A stretch of 64,000 nucleotides of DNA from Flavobacteriia bacterium. Lineage in GTDB: Bacteria > Bacteroidota > Bacteroidia > Flavobacteriales_D > Crocinitomicaceae. This document shows, piece by piece, positions 26,189 through 35,586 of the stretch. Each line of letters opens with the position of its first letter. Position 1 is the first letter of the stretch. Made by a program: the position numbers and the translations under genes. The notes beneath the pieces are model-generated. The model saw only the letters and a program-made list of their open reading frames with translations, was not told the DNA's origin and did no database searches. The DNA lies in the NCBI GenBank assembly GCA_026391005.1, contig JAPLEV010000008.1:43360-107359 (forward strand). The letters are read 5' to 3'.

Positions 26189-28632
26189 AAAAACTAAAAG
26201 CACTGGTTATCTTTCTTTCTTTGGCTCAATTTAGTTTCGGTCAATTAACTTTAACAGGCCCAGATTATCCGCAAGCGAACCCTTTAAATTGCGCGGGAAT
26301 TATTCCTCCAGCAGGTGGAACAAATTTCAGTGATGGGCCGGCCAATTATTTGCCTAACATGAATGAAATCGTCGTTTTTTGTCCTGATTTGACACAAGGT
26401 TCAAAGGTTTCAATTGCGTTCGCAACAAACATTGGATTTACCTTTAACATCCACCCAACAGATACCCTTTATGTCTATGACGGCCCATCCATTGCTTCGC
26501 CTTTACTTGGCGCCTACAATTCAGGAACTAATCCAAATGGTTTTTTTGTACAGGCCTCTTTTCAAAACAATCCATCCGGTTGTTTGACCTTACGATTTAA
26601 GTCCAATGGAAGTAATGAAGGAACAGGATGGGATGCAAATGTAGCCTGTGGAAATCCACAGCAACCATTTTTTCCACATATTCAGGCTTTTATTAATGGA
26701 GTAGGAGCAAACGCATTAAACCCAATAGATACTGGTTATGTTGATATTTGTTTTGGAGATTCTATCTTATTTGTGTCCACCGCAAATTTTCCATACGCGT
26801 CAGAAATCACAAATACAGGGTACTCACAAAATGCTAATAATTGTTCTTATCAATGGACTATCGGAGGAATAGGGCAATTTAATAATGATTCGCTTTGGTT
26901 TACACCTCCTCAGCGCTCTGGTTATTTTGTTGATTTACGGATTACAGATATTTTTCCGCTGATTGAAAGAATAACCTGCAAAGTTCGTGTATCACAATTG
27001 CCTAATTTTACGGGAACAGGGCCACTTCAGGATACGGTTTGCCTTGGTCAAAACACTTTGCTGATCGGTGGCGTAACCCCACAAGACACCGTGGGTGTAA
27101 ACATTCCGGTTGGGGAATTTCAAATTGGTGGTGTTTTCGCCGGCCTAACCTATCTTCCTGATGGTTCCGGTGCGCAATATCAAACAAACATTGCCATTTC
27201 TGGATTTGATGACAGTACTTTAATAACAGATGCTAGTGATTTTGATCAATTATGCATAGACATAGAACATTCTTACATCGGCGATTTAGAAATCTCACTG
27301 ACTTGTCCTACTGGAGTTGTTGTTTCATTAATGAATGCTTACAATCAATTTGGCGAAATGATTCCTGGTGGATGTGGTAATGGCATTAGCACCTTTTTAG
27401 GAAATGATACGAACCTCGACGGTGGTGCTCCTGGCTCGCCTGTCTGGACGTATTGTTTTTCCCCAACAATGGCTACCTTGGGAACGATTTGCACCGAAAA
27501 TGCAGCGGGTAATTGGATAAATAATTCGTATGGATTTCCATCTATGAACCCGAATGGTGTATACTTACCTGATGGAAATTTTAATGATTTTATTGGTTGT
27601 CCTGTTAATGGGAACTGGACAATAACAGTTCAAGATAACCAAGGAATTGATGATGGCTATATTTTTCAGTGGGGAATTTATTTTAATGCTTCTCTTTACC
27701 CTGAATCAGAGGGCTATCAAAACACAGTTGTAAGCGATTTTTGGTCGAACAGTCCATCTATCATTTCAGGTCAATTAGATACCGCCATCATTATCCAGCC
27801 CTTAGTTGCAGGAACATCTTATTACACTTATAATGTAACAGACGATTTTGGCTGTAATTATGACACAACAGTTACTCTTGAGGTACTTCCCTTACCTGCT
27901 ATTTTTAGCGATACCATTGCTTGTGATTTATTTTATCAAGTTCAAAATACCTCGTCCTACAGTGGCGGCGTATGGAGCGCGGCCGATACAGCCGTTAACT
28001 TTTCAAATTCAACTGCTTCAAATCCAATTATTTCAACCACAACCCCCGGAATATATACGGTTTCTTTTACCGACAATGCCTGCCAAAACGTACTCACAGC
28101 GGACATTGAATTTCCGCCTTATGTCTACGCAGATATATTAGACTCCGCTATCTGTTTTGGTGCGACTATTGACTTAGTCGCTGCCGCAATCAACTCTGGG
28201 AATTTACAGCAGGGATATATCCCCACGTATCAGCTACTATGGAGTACCGGATCCACAGATAACTTTATCGTTGTTAATCAACCTGGTCAATATTCAATAA
28301 CCGTTTCGAATATTTGTCACAATTATACAGATGTTTCAATAGTCACCATAAAACCATGTGACATAGAAGTTCCTAATATTATCGTTTTATCATCTACAGT
28401 AGGTAACCATATATTTAATGTCGATTATAATGGCATCGCAGAATTCGAATGTTTTATTCTAAATCGCTGGGGCAATACTATCTATACTTATACTGATCCT
28501 GCAGGCGGGTGGGATGGAAAAACACAAGATGGAAAATTAGTGGAGGAGGGCACTTATTTTTATAAAATAAATGCAACATTTGACGGCGGTATTGATGTTG
28601 AGAAGCATGGGTTCGTTTATGTGAAATACTAA
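26185..28632 (+). CDS. Large T9SS type B secreted protein with CUB-like and P-domain regions
   Basis: An 815-residue exported protein with a signal peptide (about 1-19, ending QFSFGQ). Residues about 35-160 resemble a CUB-type beta-sandwich (DTLYVYDGPSIASPLLGAYN). About 300-510 resemble a proprotein-convertase P-domain (LCIDIEHSYIGDLEISLTCP and GNWTITVQDNQGIDDGYIFQW). The last 90 residues match the gliding-motility-associated (CHU_C) type B sorting domain, with FILNRWGNTIYTY, GGWDGKTQDGKLVEEGTYFYK and a final KHGFVYVKY. No protease domain is fused. It is translationally coupled to the preceding small secreted protein; likely an adhesin or surface-matrix component. Confidence 0.85.
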   Translation: MKKLKALVIFLSLAQFSFGQLTLTGPDYPQANPLNCAGIIPPAGGTNFSDGPANYLPNMNEIVVFCPDLTQGSKVSIAFATNIGFTFNIHPTDTLYVYDGPSIASPLLGAYNSGTNPNGFFVQASFQNNPSGCLTLRFKSNGSNEGTGWDANVACGNPQQPFFPHIQAFINGVGANALNPIDTGYVDICFGDSILFVSTANFPYASEITNTGYSQNANNCSYQWTIGGIGQFNNDSLWFTPPQRSGYFVDLRITDIFPLIERITCKVRVSQLPNFTGTGPLQDTVCLGQNTLLIGGVTPQDTVGVNIPVGEFQIGGVFAGLTYLPDGSGAQYQTNIAISGFDDSTLITDASDFDQLCIDIEHSYIGDLEISLTCPTGVVVSLMNAYNQFGEMIPGGCGNGISTFLGNDTNLDGGAPGSPVWTYCFSPTMATLGTICTENAAGNWINNSYGFPSMNPNGVYLPDGNFNDFIGCPVNGNWTITVQDNQGIDDGYIFQWGIYFNASLYPESEGYQNTVVSDFWSNSPSIISGQLDTAIIIQPLVAGTSYYTYNVTDDFGCNYDTTVTLEVLPLPAIFSDTIACDLFYQVQNTSSYSGGVWSAADTAVNFSNSTASNPIISTTTPGIYTVSFTDNACQNVLTADIEFPPYVYADILDSAICFGATIDLVAAAINSGNLQQGYIPTYQLLWSTGSTDNFIVVNQPGQYSITVSNICHNYTDVSIVTIKPCDIEVPNIIVLSSTVGNHIFNVDYNGIAEFECFILNRWGNTIYTYTDPAGGWDGKTQDGKLVEEGTYFYKINATFDGGIDVEKHGFVYVKY

Positions 28633-28768
28633 TCATCCCATTATTATCGTGAATTAAAGGGCTGTGTCATTCGTAATGCTACACAATTTAATTATGTTAT
28701 ACATTAAAGATAATTCTATCAAACAAAGGCCTTAATTCTATGTTTACTAATTTATCGAGGTGTTTTTG

Positions 28769-28776
28769 TAATTTTG
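28769..28776 (+). promoter_or_regulatory. -7 promoter box for gap
   Basis: TAATTTTG, an exact TAnnTTTG match, lies 13 bases before the ATG at 28790. The -33 region is TTTA-like only. Confidence 0.4.
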
Positions 28777-28789
28777 TAAAAAAAATGTA

Positions 28790-29779
28790 ATGAAAATTGT
28801 AGGGATAAATGGTTTTGGTAGGATTGGGCGTTGTTTTACTCGTTTAGCTCTTTTAGACCCGAATATTGAGGTGGCGCTTATTAACGATTTGGCGGATGTA
28901 AATACTTTAGCGCATTTATTGAAATACGATAGTATTCATGGAGGACTTTCAATAGACTTCACTATTGAAGGAACATCACTTCTGTTTTCAAATGGAAAGA
29001 AAATCACCTTTATTAGTGAACGAAATCCGGAAGATATTGATTGGTCATCACATAATGTAAACTATGTAATAGAATCGACTGGTCTTTTTTTAGGTAAAGA
29101 AGCTGCATCAAAACATTTAAAACCCGGGGTGAGAAAGGTGATTTTATCAGCACCTCCCTCAGACAACGACATTAAAAGTATTGTATTAGGGGTAAATGAA
29201 GGCGAAATCGGTCCCGATGACAAAATCATTTCAAATGCATCGTGTACCACAAACAATGCCGCGCCTATGATAAAAGTACTTAAGGAATTATTTCCAATTG
29301 ATGTTGCATATATTTCGACCGTTCATAGCTATACTTCTGACCAACGACTGCATGATTCGCCCCATAAGGATTTACGAAGAGCGCGGGCTGCCACAATGTC
29401 GATAATACCAACCTCAACAGGAGCAGTAAAAGCAATTACGAAGATCTTTCCAGAACTCCAAAATAAAATTACAGGTGGGAGTGTCCGTGTTCCTGTAAGC
29501 GATGGATCAATGACAGAACTAATACTTTTTACTTCACAAAAAGTTACAGCAGAGGAAATCAATACTGCTATGAAATTGGCGGCCGAAGGAAACTTAAAAG
29601 GAATTCTCTCTTACACAGAAGATCCGATTGTTTCCGCCGATATAATTGGAAATACGCATAGTTGTGTTTTTGATAGTGGTCTCACGCTTGTTTTTAATAA
29701 TCTCATTAAAGTTGTTGGCTGGTATGATAATGAAATGGGCTATTCAAACCGCTTAGTTGATTTAATTAAGATTCTTTAG
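28790..29779 (+). CDS. gap: Type I glyceraldehyde-3-phosphate dehydrogenase
   Basis: A 329-residue NAD(P)-dependent glycolytic enzyme converting glyceraldehyde 3-phosphate to 1,3-bisphosphoglycerate. Features are the N-terminal Rossmann motif INGFGRIGR, the catalytic Cys in SNASCTTNNAAP, the HSYTSDQ segment with the catalytic His, RRARAATMSIIPTSTGA, and the C-terminal WYDNEMGYSNR. It faces pgk, the next enzyme of the pathway, and the two stop codons overlap (4 bases). Confidence 0.96.
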   Translation: MKIVGINGFGRIGRCFTRLALLDPNIEVALINDLADVNTLAHLLKYDSIHGGLSIDFTIEGTSLLFSNGKKITFISERNPEDIDWSSHNVNYVIESTGLFLGKEAASKHLKPGVRKVILSAPPSDNDIKSIVLGVNEGEIGPDDKIISNASCTTNNAAPMIKVLKELFPIDVAYISTVHSYTSDQRLHDSPHKDLRRARAATMSIIPTSTGAVKAITKIFPELQNKITGGSVRVPVSDGSMTELILFTSQKVTAEEINTAMKLAAEGNLKGILSYTEDPIVSADIIGNTHSCVFDSGLTLVFNNLIKVVGWYDNEMGYSNRLVDLIKIL

Positions 29780-30969
29780 TTTTGAATGGCTATTACGCCA
29801 GGCAATTCTTTTCCTTCAAAATACTCTAATAGTGCCCCGCCACCGGTACTGATGTAACTTACCTCATCCTCGAAGCCAAACTTTAATATCGCTGCAGCAC
29901 TATCTCCACCTCCAATTAGACTAAATGTTCCATTGTTCGTTGCTGACGCTACAGCCGTAGCTATCGATTTTGTGCCTTCAGAAAAAGGCTCCAATTCAAA
30001 TACCCCCATTGGACCATTCCATAAGATGGTCATGCTTTTGGATAGGACCTGTTGAAATTCAAGGCATGACTTTTCGCCAATATCTAGGCCCATCCATCCA
30101 TCAGGAATTTGATTGCTCAAGCAGTTAGTTACCTTTGCCGTGGGAGAAAATTCATCCGCAATTACCGAATCAAGGGGCAAGTGAATTTCTACCCCATTTA
30201 GCTTAGCTTTTTCGATAATGGCTAAACAGGTGGGTATGCGTTCTACTTCACATATTGAATTTCCTATATTCCCTCCTAATGCTTTGATAAAAGTATATGC
30301 CATGCCCCCACCTATAATAATGTGATCAGCAATTGATAAAAGGTTTTCAACGATTAATATTTTATCTGAAACCTTTGCTCCGCCAATAATGGCTGTAAAT
30401 GGCTTTTTGCCATTTGTAAGAACTTTATGTGCATTTTCTATTTCTGCCTTCATCAAAAAACCCATCATTTTGGCAGCTGGAAAAAAGGAAGCAATTTGAG
30501 TTGTACTCGCATGTGCACGGTGCGCGGCTCCAAAGGCATCATTTATGAAACAATCCCCTAATCTTGATAGTTTTTGTGCAAATTCGATCGATCCTTCCGT
30601 TTCCTCTTTGTAAAATCGGACGTTTTCAAGAACCAAAACTTCACCTGGCTGTAATGATTTAGATTGTCTTATTGCCTCATCGCAAATACAATCCGAAGCA
30701 AATTGAACCGTCAACTCTAATAATTCAGAAATGCATGGCAAGATGTTTTTTAAGGAATACTGTTGCTCAGGCCCATTTTTTGGACGGCCAAAGTGCGACA
30801 TTAAAATTACGGCACCGCCATTCCCTAAAACATACTTAATTGTTGGCAAAGCAGCTCTAATTCGTTTATCGTCTAGTACATTTGATGTTAATTTGTCCAA
30901 TGGCACATTAAAATCTACTCGAATTATTGCCTTCTTTCCCTTAAAATCGTAGTCGTTAATGGTAATCAT
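29776..30969 (-). CDS. pgk: Phosphoglycerate kinase
   Basis: A 397-residue glycolytic kinase that makes ATP from 1,3-bisphosphoglycerate. The substrate-binding RVDFNVPLD is near the N terminus; SHFGRP, the AFGAAHRAHAST segment, GGAKVSDKI and the C-terminal nucleotide loop GGGDSAAAI with STGGGALLEYFEGKELPG are all present. The frame is open up to 31056 but MITINDYDFKGK at 30969 is the family start. It is convergent with gap and divergent from the M1 aminopeptidase gene. Confidence 0.96.
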   Translation of the reverse strand: MITINDYDFKGKKAIIRVDFNVPLDKLTSNVLDDKRIRAALPTIKYVLGNGGAVILMSHFGRPKNGPEQQYSLKNILPCISELLELTVQFASDCICDEAIRQSKSLQPGEVLVLENVRFYKEETEGSIEFAQKLSRLGDCFINDAFGAAHRAHASTTQIASFFPAAKMMGFLMKAEIENAHKVLTNGKKPFTAIIGGAKVSDKILIVENLLSIADHIIIGGGMAYTFIKALGGNIGNSICEVERIPTCLAIIEKAKLNGVEIHLPLDSVIADEFSPTAKVTNCLSNQIPDGWMGLDIGEKSCLEFQQVLSKSMTILWNGPMGVFELEPFSEGTKSIATAVASATNNGTFSLIGGGDSAAAILKFGFEDEVSYISTGGGALLEYFEGKELPGVIAIQN

Positions 30970-31085
30970 ATAAGCTGTTTTTAGCGAAATTAACAAAAAA
31001 AAGAAGCGAAGAGTAACAATTATGGCCTGAACAAGAGCTCGACTAAAAATAATCACTAATATTGATGTTCATAAATTTATATCAC

Positions 31086-33785
31086 ATGACAAAATACCTT
31101 TTAATTACATTAATGCTATGCGCTCTAGTAGCTTGTAAAACCAATGAAGTTATCGAAGTTGATGACGAATTCTCCGAGGAAGAAATTAGCGAAATAACAG
31201 ATAGCATGTATATGGATGATGAGTTTTATATGGATGAAGGGTATGACGATTTTTTAGATGAAGAGGAAACAGGCGTTCGAGGAATCTATAATCCATCCAG
31301 AACCTTATTAACCGATCTAATTCATACAAAATTAGAAGTCCGATTTAATTGGACTCAATCCAGGATGAATGGAAGGGCAACAATTAGTGCTAAGCAGCAT
31401 TTCTATCCCTCAGATAGTTTAGTCTTAGATGCAAAAGGAATGGATATATTAAAAATAGAATTAAATGGCTCTCCCTTAGTTTATACCTACCGCGATAGCC
31501 TAAAACTATCTATTAATTTAGGAAAAACATACATGAAAGATGAGGTATTTACTGTTACAATAGAGTATGTTGCGAAACCCGATGAGCGGCAAACGAGCGG
31601 AAGCGCTGCAATTACCTCTGATAAAGGGCTCTACTTTATTAATCCTAAAGGAGAAGATAAAGACAAAATGCCTCAGATTTGGACACAAGGAGAAACGGAA
31701 GCAAATTCAGTATGGTTTCCAACCATTGACGCACCAAATGCCAAAACGACACAAGAAATCTTTATGACTGTTGATACTAAATATAGCACCTTGTCTAATG
31801 GAAAGTTAATGAGTAGCAAACAAAATGTTGATGGGACAAGAACCGATCATTGGAAACAAGATCAGGCTCATGCTCCTTACTTATTTATGATGGCTGTAGG
31901 CGAATTTGTAACCATAAAAGACTCATACACTCGCCAGAACGGAACAAAAATGGCCGTCAACTATATTGTAGAACCTGCTTTTGAAAAAGATGCCCGGGCT
32001 ATTTTTGGCGAAACGCCAGCGATGATTAAATACTTTTCAGAACGTTTGGGTGTAGATTACCCTTGGGATAAATATTCGCAAATCGTTGTTCGAGACTATG
32101 TTTCTGGCGCTATGGAAAATACAGGTGCTGTCGTTTTTGGAGATTACGTTTATAAAACGGAACGGGAATTATTAGATAAAAATGACCAATCTACTATTGC
32201 ACACGAATTATTCCACCACTGGTTTGGTGACTTAGTGACATGCGAGTCATGGGCAAATTTACCACTGAATGAATCATTCGCTAATTATGCCCAATACCTT
32301 TGGGATGAATATCGATATGGTCTTGATGAAGCAGATTATCAAGCAGAAAGTGAGGCAAAGGTCTATTTTGAATCTGCCATGTATCAGGGGTACCATAATT
32401 TAATTTGGTATGGACATAATGACAAAGAAGATATGTTTGATGGGCATTCCTACAACAAAGGGGGGAGAATCTTACACATGCTCAGATCTTATTTAGGCGA
32501 TGATGCTTTTTTCAAAGGATTGAATAATTATTTAATGACAAATAAATATAAGACGGCTGAAGTTCACAATTTACGTATGGCTTTTGAAGAAGTTAGTGGC
32601 GAAGACTTAAATTGGTTTTTTGATCAATGGTTTTTATCCAAAGGACATGCTATTATTCATACCAACCAAACCATCGATATGGAAAGTAATACAGTAACAC
32701 TCCATGTTATGCAGAAACAGATAACACCTGATTTTCCTGTTTTTAGAATACCAGTAAAAATAGCCATTTGGGATGATAATGGTAAACGAACTGAAAAAAT
32801 TATCATCGACAGTTTAGAACAATCGTTTAGCTTTTCTTACAAAGGGGAACTTAAAAACATCTTATTTGATGAAGATCAAATGCTCTTAGGAAAGGTTTAT
32901 GAGGATAAGCCAATTAACCAATTTATTCACCAATATTATAATTCCTCAAGATACAAGGCAAGATTAACTGCCCTAAATCGTTCCGCAAAGCGAAAATCTC
33001 CCGCTACGGATAAATTAATTTTAGATGCCATCAATGACAAGCACTGGGACATTAGGTCAAAAGCCCTTGAATTATATACCGCTGGGAATAAAACACTTTC
33101 CGATGAGGTGCAAGGAATGATTAAAAACATAGCGCTCAACGATACTAAGTCTAGTGTGCGGGTAATTGCCACAAAAAATCTTTCCGCTTCCAATAACGAT
33201 ACGCTAATCAGTTTATTTAAAACAATTATTGCAAAGGACCAATCGTACAATGTGATTTCAACGGCACTTGAGAAACTTGTTAAGCTCGATTCAACAGAGG
33301 CCTTGCTAACATCCAGGAACTTAATCAAATTGAACAATCCTAAATTAAACATAAAAGCAGCTCAAGTACTTGGGTCATATGGGACAGTAGAAGACTACCC
33401 CTTTTTAGAAAAATTGAATCTCGTAGATAAACCTAAGGGAGAAGATGAATTATCAGCAATGATTGCATATACCTTATTTATTGTTAGACAAGGCATTGAT
33501 CTACAAGAAAAATCACTCGCCGTTTTCAGCTATTTAAACGGTGCTGGTAATCTATATACAAAAATGTGGTTGTCGCGCGTTATTGAATATACAATAGAGA
33601 ATTATACCAAAAGATCCGAGGAATTAGAAGCTGAAATCGCTGAAGATGAAATGTCAAAATCCTTTGAAAGCGCTAGTCTAAAAAAAGCTATCCGACAACG
33701 GTATGAGGACCTAATTAATAATTTAAGTCCTATGGTAGAAGTTGAAGAGGAATGGAGTGGTGAAGAAGATGATTCAAGAGATTAA
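31086..33785 (+). CDS. M1-family aminopeptidase lipoprotein
   Basis: About 899 residues. The start at 31086 gives MTKYLLITLMLCALVACK, a lipoprotein signal with lipobox LVAC, so it is probably anchored in the envelope. An acidic Asp/Glu-rich linker follows. The M1 metallopeptidase core has the exopeptidase motif SGAMENTGAVVF, the zinc site HELFHHWFGDL with the third ligand Glu in LNESFANY, and the downstream catalytic Tyr region. The C-terminal third is helical, HEAT-like (for example DKLILDAINDKHWDIRSKALELY). It removes N-terminal residues from peptides. It ends in an acidic tail. Confidence 0.92.
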   Translation: MTKYLLITLMLCALVACKTNEVIEVDDEFSEEEISEITDSMYMDDEFYMDEGYDDFLDEEETGVRGIYNPSRTLLTDLIHTKLEVRFNWTQSRMNGRATISAKQHFYPSDSLVLDAKGMDILKIELNGSPLVYTYRDSLKLSINLGKTYMKDEVFTVTIEYVAKPDERQTSGSAAITSDKGLYFINPKGEDKDKMPQIWTQGETEANSVWFPTIDAPNAKTTQEIFMTVDTKYSTLSNGKLMSSKQNVDGTRTDHWKQDQAHAPYLFMMAVGEFVTIKDSYTRQNGTKMAVNYIVEPAFEKDARAIFGETPAMIKYFSERLGVDYPWDKYSQIVVRDYVSGAMENTGAVVFGDYVYKTERELLDKNDQSTIAHELFHHWFGDLVTCESWANLPLNESFANYAQYLWDEYRYGLDEADYQAESEAKVYFESAMYQGYHNLIWYGHNDKEDMFDGHSYNKGGRILHMLRSYLGDDAFFKGLNNYLMTNKYKTAEVHNLRMAFEEVSGEDLNWFFDQWFLSKGHAIIHTNQTIDMESNTVTLHVMQKQITPDFPVFRIPVKIAIWDDNGKRTEKIIIDSLEQSFSFSYKGELKNILFDEDQMLLGKVYEDKPINQFIHQYYNSSRYKARLTALNRSAKRKSPATDKLILDAINDKHWDIRSKALELYTAGNKTLSDEVQGMIKNIALNDTKSSVRVIATKNLSASNNDTLISLFKTIIAKDQSYNVISTALEKLVKLDSTEALLTSRNLIKLNNPKLNIKAAQVLGSYGTVEDYPFLEKLNLVDKPKGEDELSAMIAYTLFIVRQGIDLQEKSLAVFSYLNGAGNLYTKMWLSRVIEYTIENYTKRSEELEAEIAEDEMSKSFESASLKKAIRQRYEDLINNLSPMVEVEEEWSGEEDDSRD

Positions 33786-33852
33786 TTCGATAGTGTAAAT
33801 CAAACTAATCCAACAAAAATATTTCCAACATTAAAAAAAAAAGCAAAAAAAA

Positions 33853-33882
33853 TTGATTGAAAGAAAATAATGATTAGTTTTG
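33853..33882 (+). promoter_or_regulatory. Bacteroidota-type promoter for the Bcp peroxiredoxin
   Basis: TTG (33853-33855), 19 bases, TAGTTTTG (33875-33882). The start codon is at 33922, about 35 bases after the expected transcription start. Confidence 0.5.
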
Positions 33883-33921
33883 ATTAATTAAACGTCAAAT
33901 AATCGATTAATTTTTAAGCAA

Positions 33922-34380
33922 ATGATAGAAGTAGGAAGTATAATACCCAACGTAAATGGCCTAGATCAGTTAGGTGAAATGATTCATTTAGCAGACCATA
34001 AAGGAAAAAAAACAGTTATTTATTTTTATCCGAAAGATGATACGCCAGGCTGTACAGCCCAAGCGTGTAATATAAGAGATAATTATAATATGCTCCTTGA
34101 GAATAATATACGGATAATCGGTGTCAGTGCAGATTCATCTAGTTCTCATGCTAAATTTGCAAAAAAATATGACTTACCTTTTCCCTTAATTGCTGATACT
34201 GAAAAAGAAATAATCAATGCTTTTGGAGTTTGGGGCGAAAAAAAATTCATGGGAAAAACCTACGATGGTATACATAGAACAACCTTTTTAGCAAATGAAT
34301 TAGGCGAAATTATATCAATCATTACAAAGCCGAAAACCAAAGAACATAGCGAAGAAATAATAGAATTATTTAATAATTAA
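33922..34380 (+). CDS. bcp: Thioredoxin-dependent peroxiredoxin, Bcp/PrxQ type
   Basis: A 152-residue cytoplasmic peroxidase that reduces hydrogen peroxide and organic hydroperoxides. The peroxidatic Cys lies in YPKDDTPGCTAQACNIRDNY, with the PrxQ resolving Cys five residues later in the same helix. The Arg of HRTTFL supports the active site. Length is normal. It is single-gene, bounded downstream by a perfect hairpin at 34383-34405, and followed by recA. Confidence 0.94.
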   Translation: MIEVGSIIPNVNGLDQLGEMIHLADHKGKKTVIYFYPKDDTPGCTAQACNIRDNYNMLLENNIRIIGVSADSSSSHAKFAKKYDLPFPLIADTEKEIINAFGVWGEKKFMGKTYDGIHRTTFLANELGEIISIITKPKTKEHSEEIIELFNN

Positions 34381-34382
34381 AT

Positions 34383-34405
34383 AGGTCGTAAATAGTTTAC
34401 GACCT
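34383..34405. promoter_or_regulatory. Perfect 10-bp inverted repeat between bcp and recA
   Basis: AGGTCGTAAA (34383-34392), loop TAG, TTTACGACCT (34396-34405): ten perfect pairs. No T-run follows, so it is not a classical intrinsic terminator. It covers the expected -33 zone of the recA promoter, whose -7 box is TACCTTTG at 34414-34421. It could be an operator for recA or a terminator/3'-stabilising hairpin for bcp. Confidence 0.6.
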
Positions 34406-34413
34406 GTGGCGAT

Positions 34414-34421
34414 TACCTTTG
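34414..34421 (+). promoter_or_regulatory. -7 promoter box for recA
   Basis: TACCTTTG exactly matches TAnnTTTG, 33 bases before the recA ATG. There is no TTG at the expected -33 distance; that place is taken by the palindrome. Confidence 0.45.
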
Positions 34422-34453
34422 ACAAAACTTAATAAAATATAAAACTAAAAAAA

Positions 34454-35485
34454 ATGGCAAAAAAAGAAATCAATGAAGATAAGCTTAAAGCGCTTCAATT
34501 AACAATGGAAAAATTAGACAAAGCATACGGAAGAGGGTCTGTAATGAAGCTCGGAGATAGCCCAATAGAAAAAGTAGATGCCATTCCAACAGGATCATTA
34601 ACACTAGATCTTGCATTGGGAATTAATGGTTATCCAAAGGGTCGAGTAGTAGAGATCTACGGGCCCGAATCATCCGGTAAAACAACCCTTGCAATCCACG
34701 CAATCGCTGAAGTACAGAAACAAGGTGGTATTGCTGCATTTATTGATGCAGAACATGCCTTTGACCAATTCTACGCTAAAAACCTAGGCGTAGATACCGC
34801 TAACTTATTAATTTCACAGCCCGATAATGGAGAGCAAGCTTTAGAAATTGCTGACAACCTAATCAGATCAGGTGCTATCGATCTAATCGTAATTGACTCT
34901 GTTGCAGCGTTGACGCCGAAAGCAGAAATTGAAGGTGAAATGGGCGATTCACAAATGGGATTACAAGCAAGGTTAATGTCGAAAGCATTACGAAAATTAA
35001 CTGGGTCAATCAATAAAGCTGGTACGTGCTGCATATTTATCAATCAATTGAGGGACAAAATAGGCGTGATGTTTGGAAATCCAGAAACAACAACAGGCGG
35101 AAATGCTCTGAAATTCTATTCCTCCATTAGATTAGACATACGCAGATCCACACAGCTCAAAGATGGGGAAGAAATTGTAGGCAATAGAGTAAAAGTGAAA
35201 GTCGTAAAAAACAAGATGGCACCGCCGTTCAGAAAAGCCGAATTTGATATCATGTACGGATCGGGCATATCTAAAATTGGGGAAATAATTGACATTGGAG
35301 TTGAACTAAACATTTTAAAGAAAAGTGGTTCTTGGTTTTCTTACGGAGAAACTAGACTTGGTCAAGGACGTGACTCAATAAAAGCTATTTTATTGGACAA
35401 TCCAGAACTAGCTGAAGAACTTGAACTAAAAATTAAAAGTCAATTAGAAAAACCGACTGCGCAAGCGCTCATTTTACAGGAATAA
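34454..35485 (+). CDS. recA: Recombinase RecA
   Basis: A 343-residue DNA strand-exchange ATPase for homologous recombination and repair. Walker A is GPESSGKTT at 70-78, Walker B is [12 protein letters not shown], and the L1/L2 DNA-binding regions ([22 protein letters not shown] region and [21 protein letters not shown] region) are complete. It is a stand-alone gene: the palindrome at 34383-34405 precedes it and a strong terminator follows. Confidence 0.97.
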   Translation: MAKKEINEDKLKALQLTMEKLDKAYGRGSVMKLGDSPIEKVDAIPTGSLTLDLALGINGYPKGRVVEIYGPESSGKTTLAIHAIAEVQKQGGIAAFIDAEHAFDQFYAKNLGVDTANLLISQPDNGEQALEIADNLIRSGAIDLIVIDSVAALTPKAEIEGEMGDSQMGLQARLMSKALRKLTGSINKAGTCCIFINQLRDKIGVMFGNPETTTGGNALKFYSSIRLDIRRSTQLKDGEEIVGNRVKVKVVKNKMAPPFRKAEFDIMYGSGISKIGEIIDIGVELNILKKSGSWFSYGETRLGQGRDSIKAILLDNPELAEELELKIKSQLEKPTAQALILQE

Positions 35486-35502
35486 TTTAAATAAATTAGT
35501 AA

Positions 35503-35532
35503 AAAAGACGGTTAATAGCCGTCTTTTTTTTT
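35503..35532 (+). terminator. Rho-independent terminator after recA
   Basis: AAAAGACGG (35503-35511), loop TTAATAG, CCGTCTTTT, then a long T-run. It begins about 18 bases after the recA stop. Confidence 0.88.
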
Positions 35533-35562
35533 AAAATATTTTTCTTACTTAACAATTTTATA

Positions 35563-35570
35563 TAAATTTG
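35563..35570 (+). promoter_or_regulatory. -7 promoter box for the Ig-like lipoprotein
   Basis: TAAATTTG, an exact TAnnTTTG match, 17 bases before the ATG at 35587. The -33 region is only T-rich. Confidence 0.4.
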
Positions 35571-35586
35571 GGTAAAACTATATCTC

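Noticed and set aside
27848..28141. A 97-codon frame on the same strand as the T9SS type B cargo
   Set aside because: It is an out-of-frame reading of the beta-rich repeat region, and the main frame continues intact to the sorting domain.
25620..28789. Possible tRNA or small RNA genes in the intergenic gaps (25620-25798, 28633-28789, also 33786-33921 and 16040-16208)
   Set aside because: I saw no cloverleaf arms, TTCGAAT-type T-loops or CCA ends by eye. A covariance-model scan would be decisive but cannot be run here.
32936..33352. A 138-codon open frame antisense to the M1 aminopeptidase gene
   Set aside because: It is the complement of the protease's helical C-terminal region, has no family-like motif or start signal, and the plus-strand protein is unambiguous.
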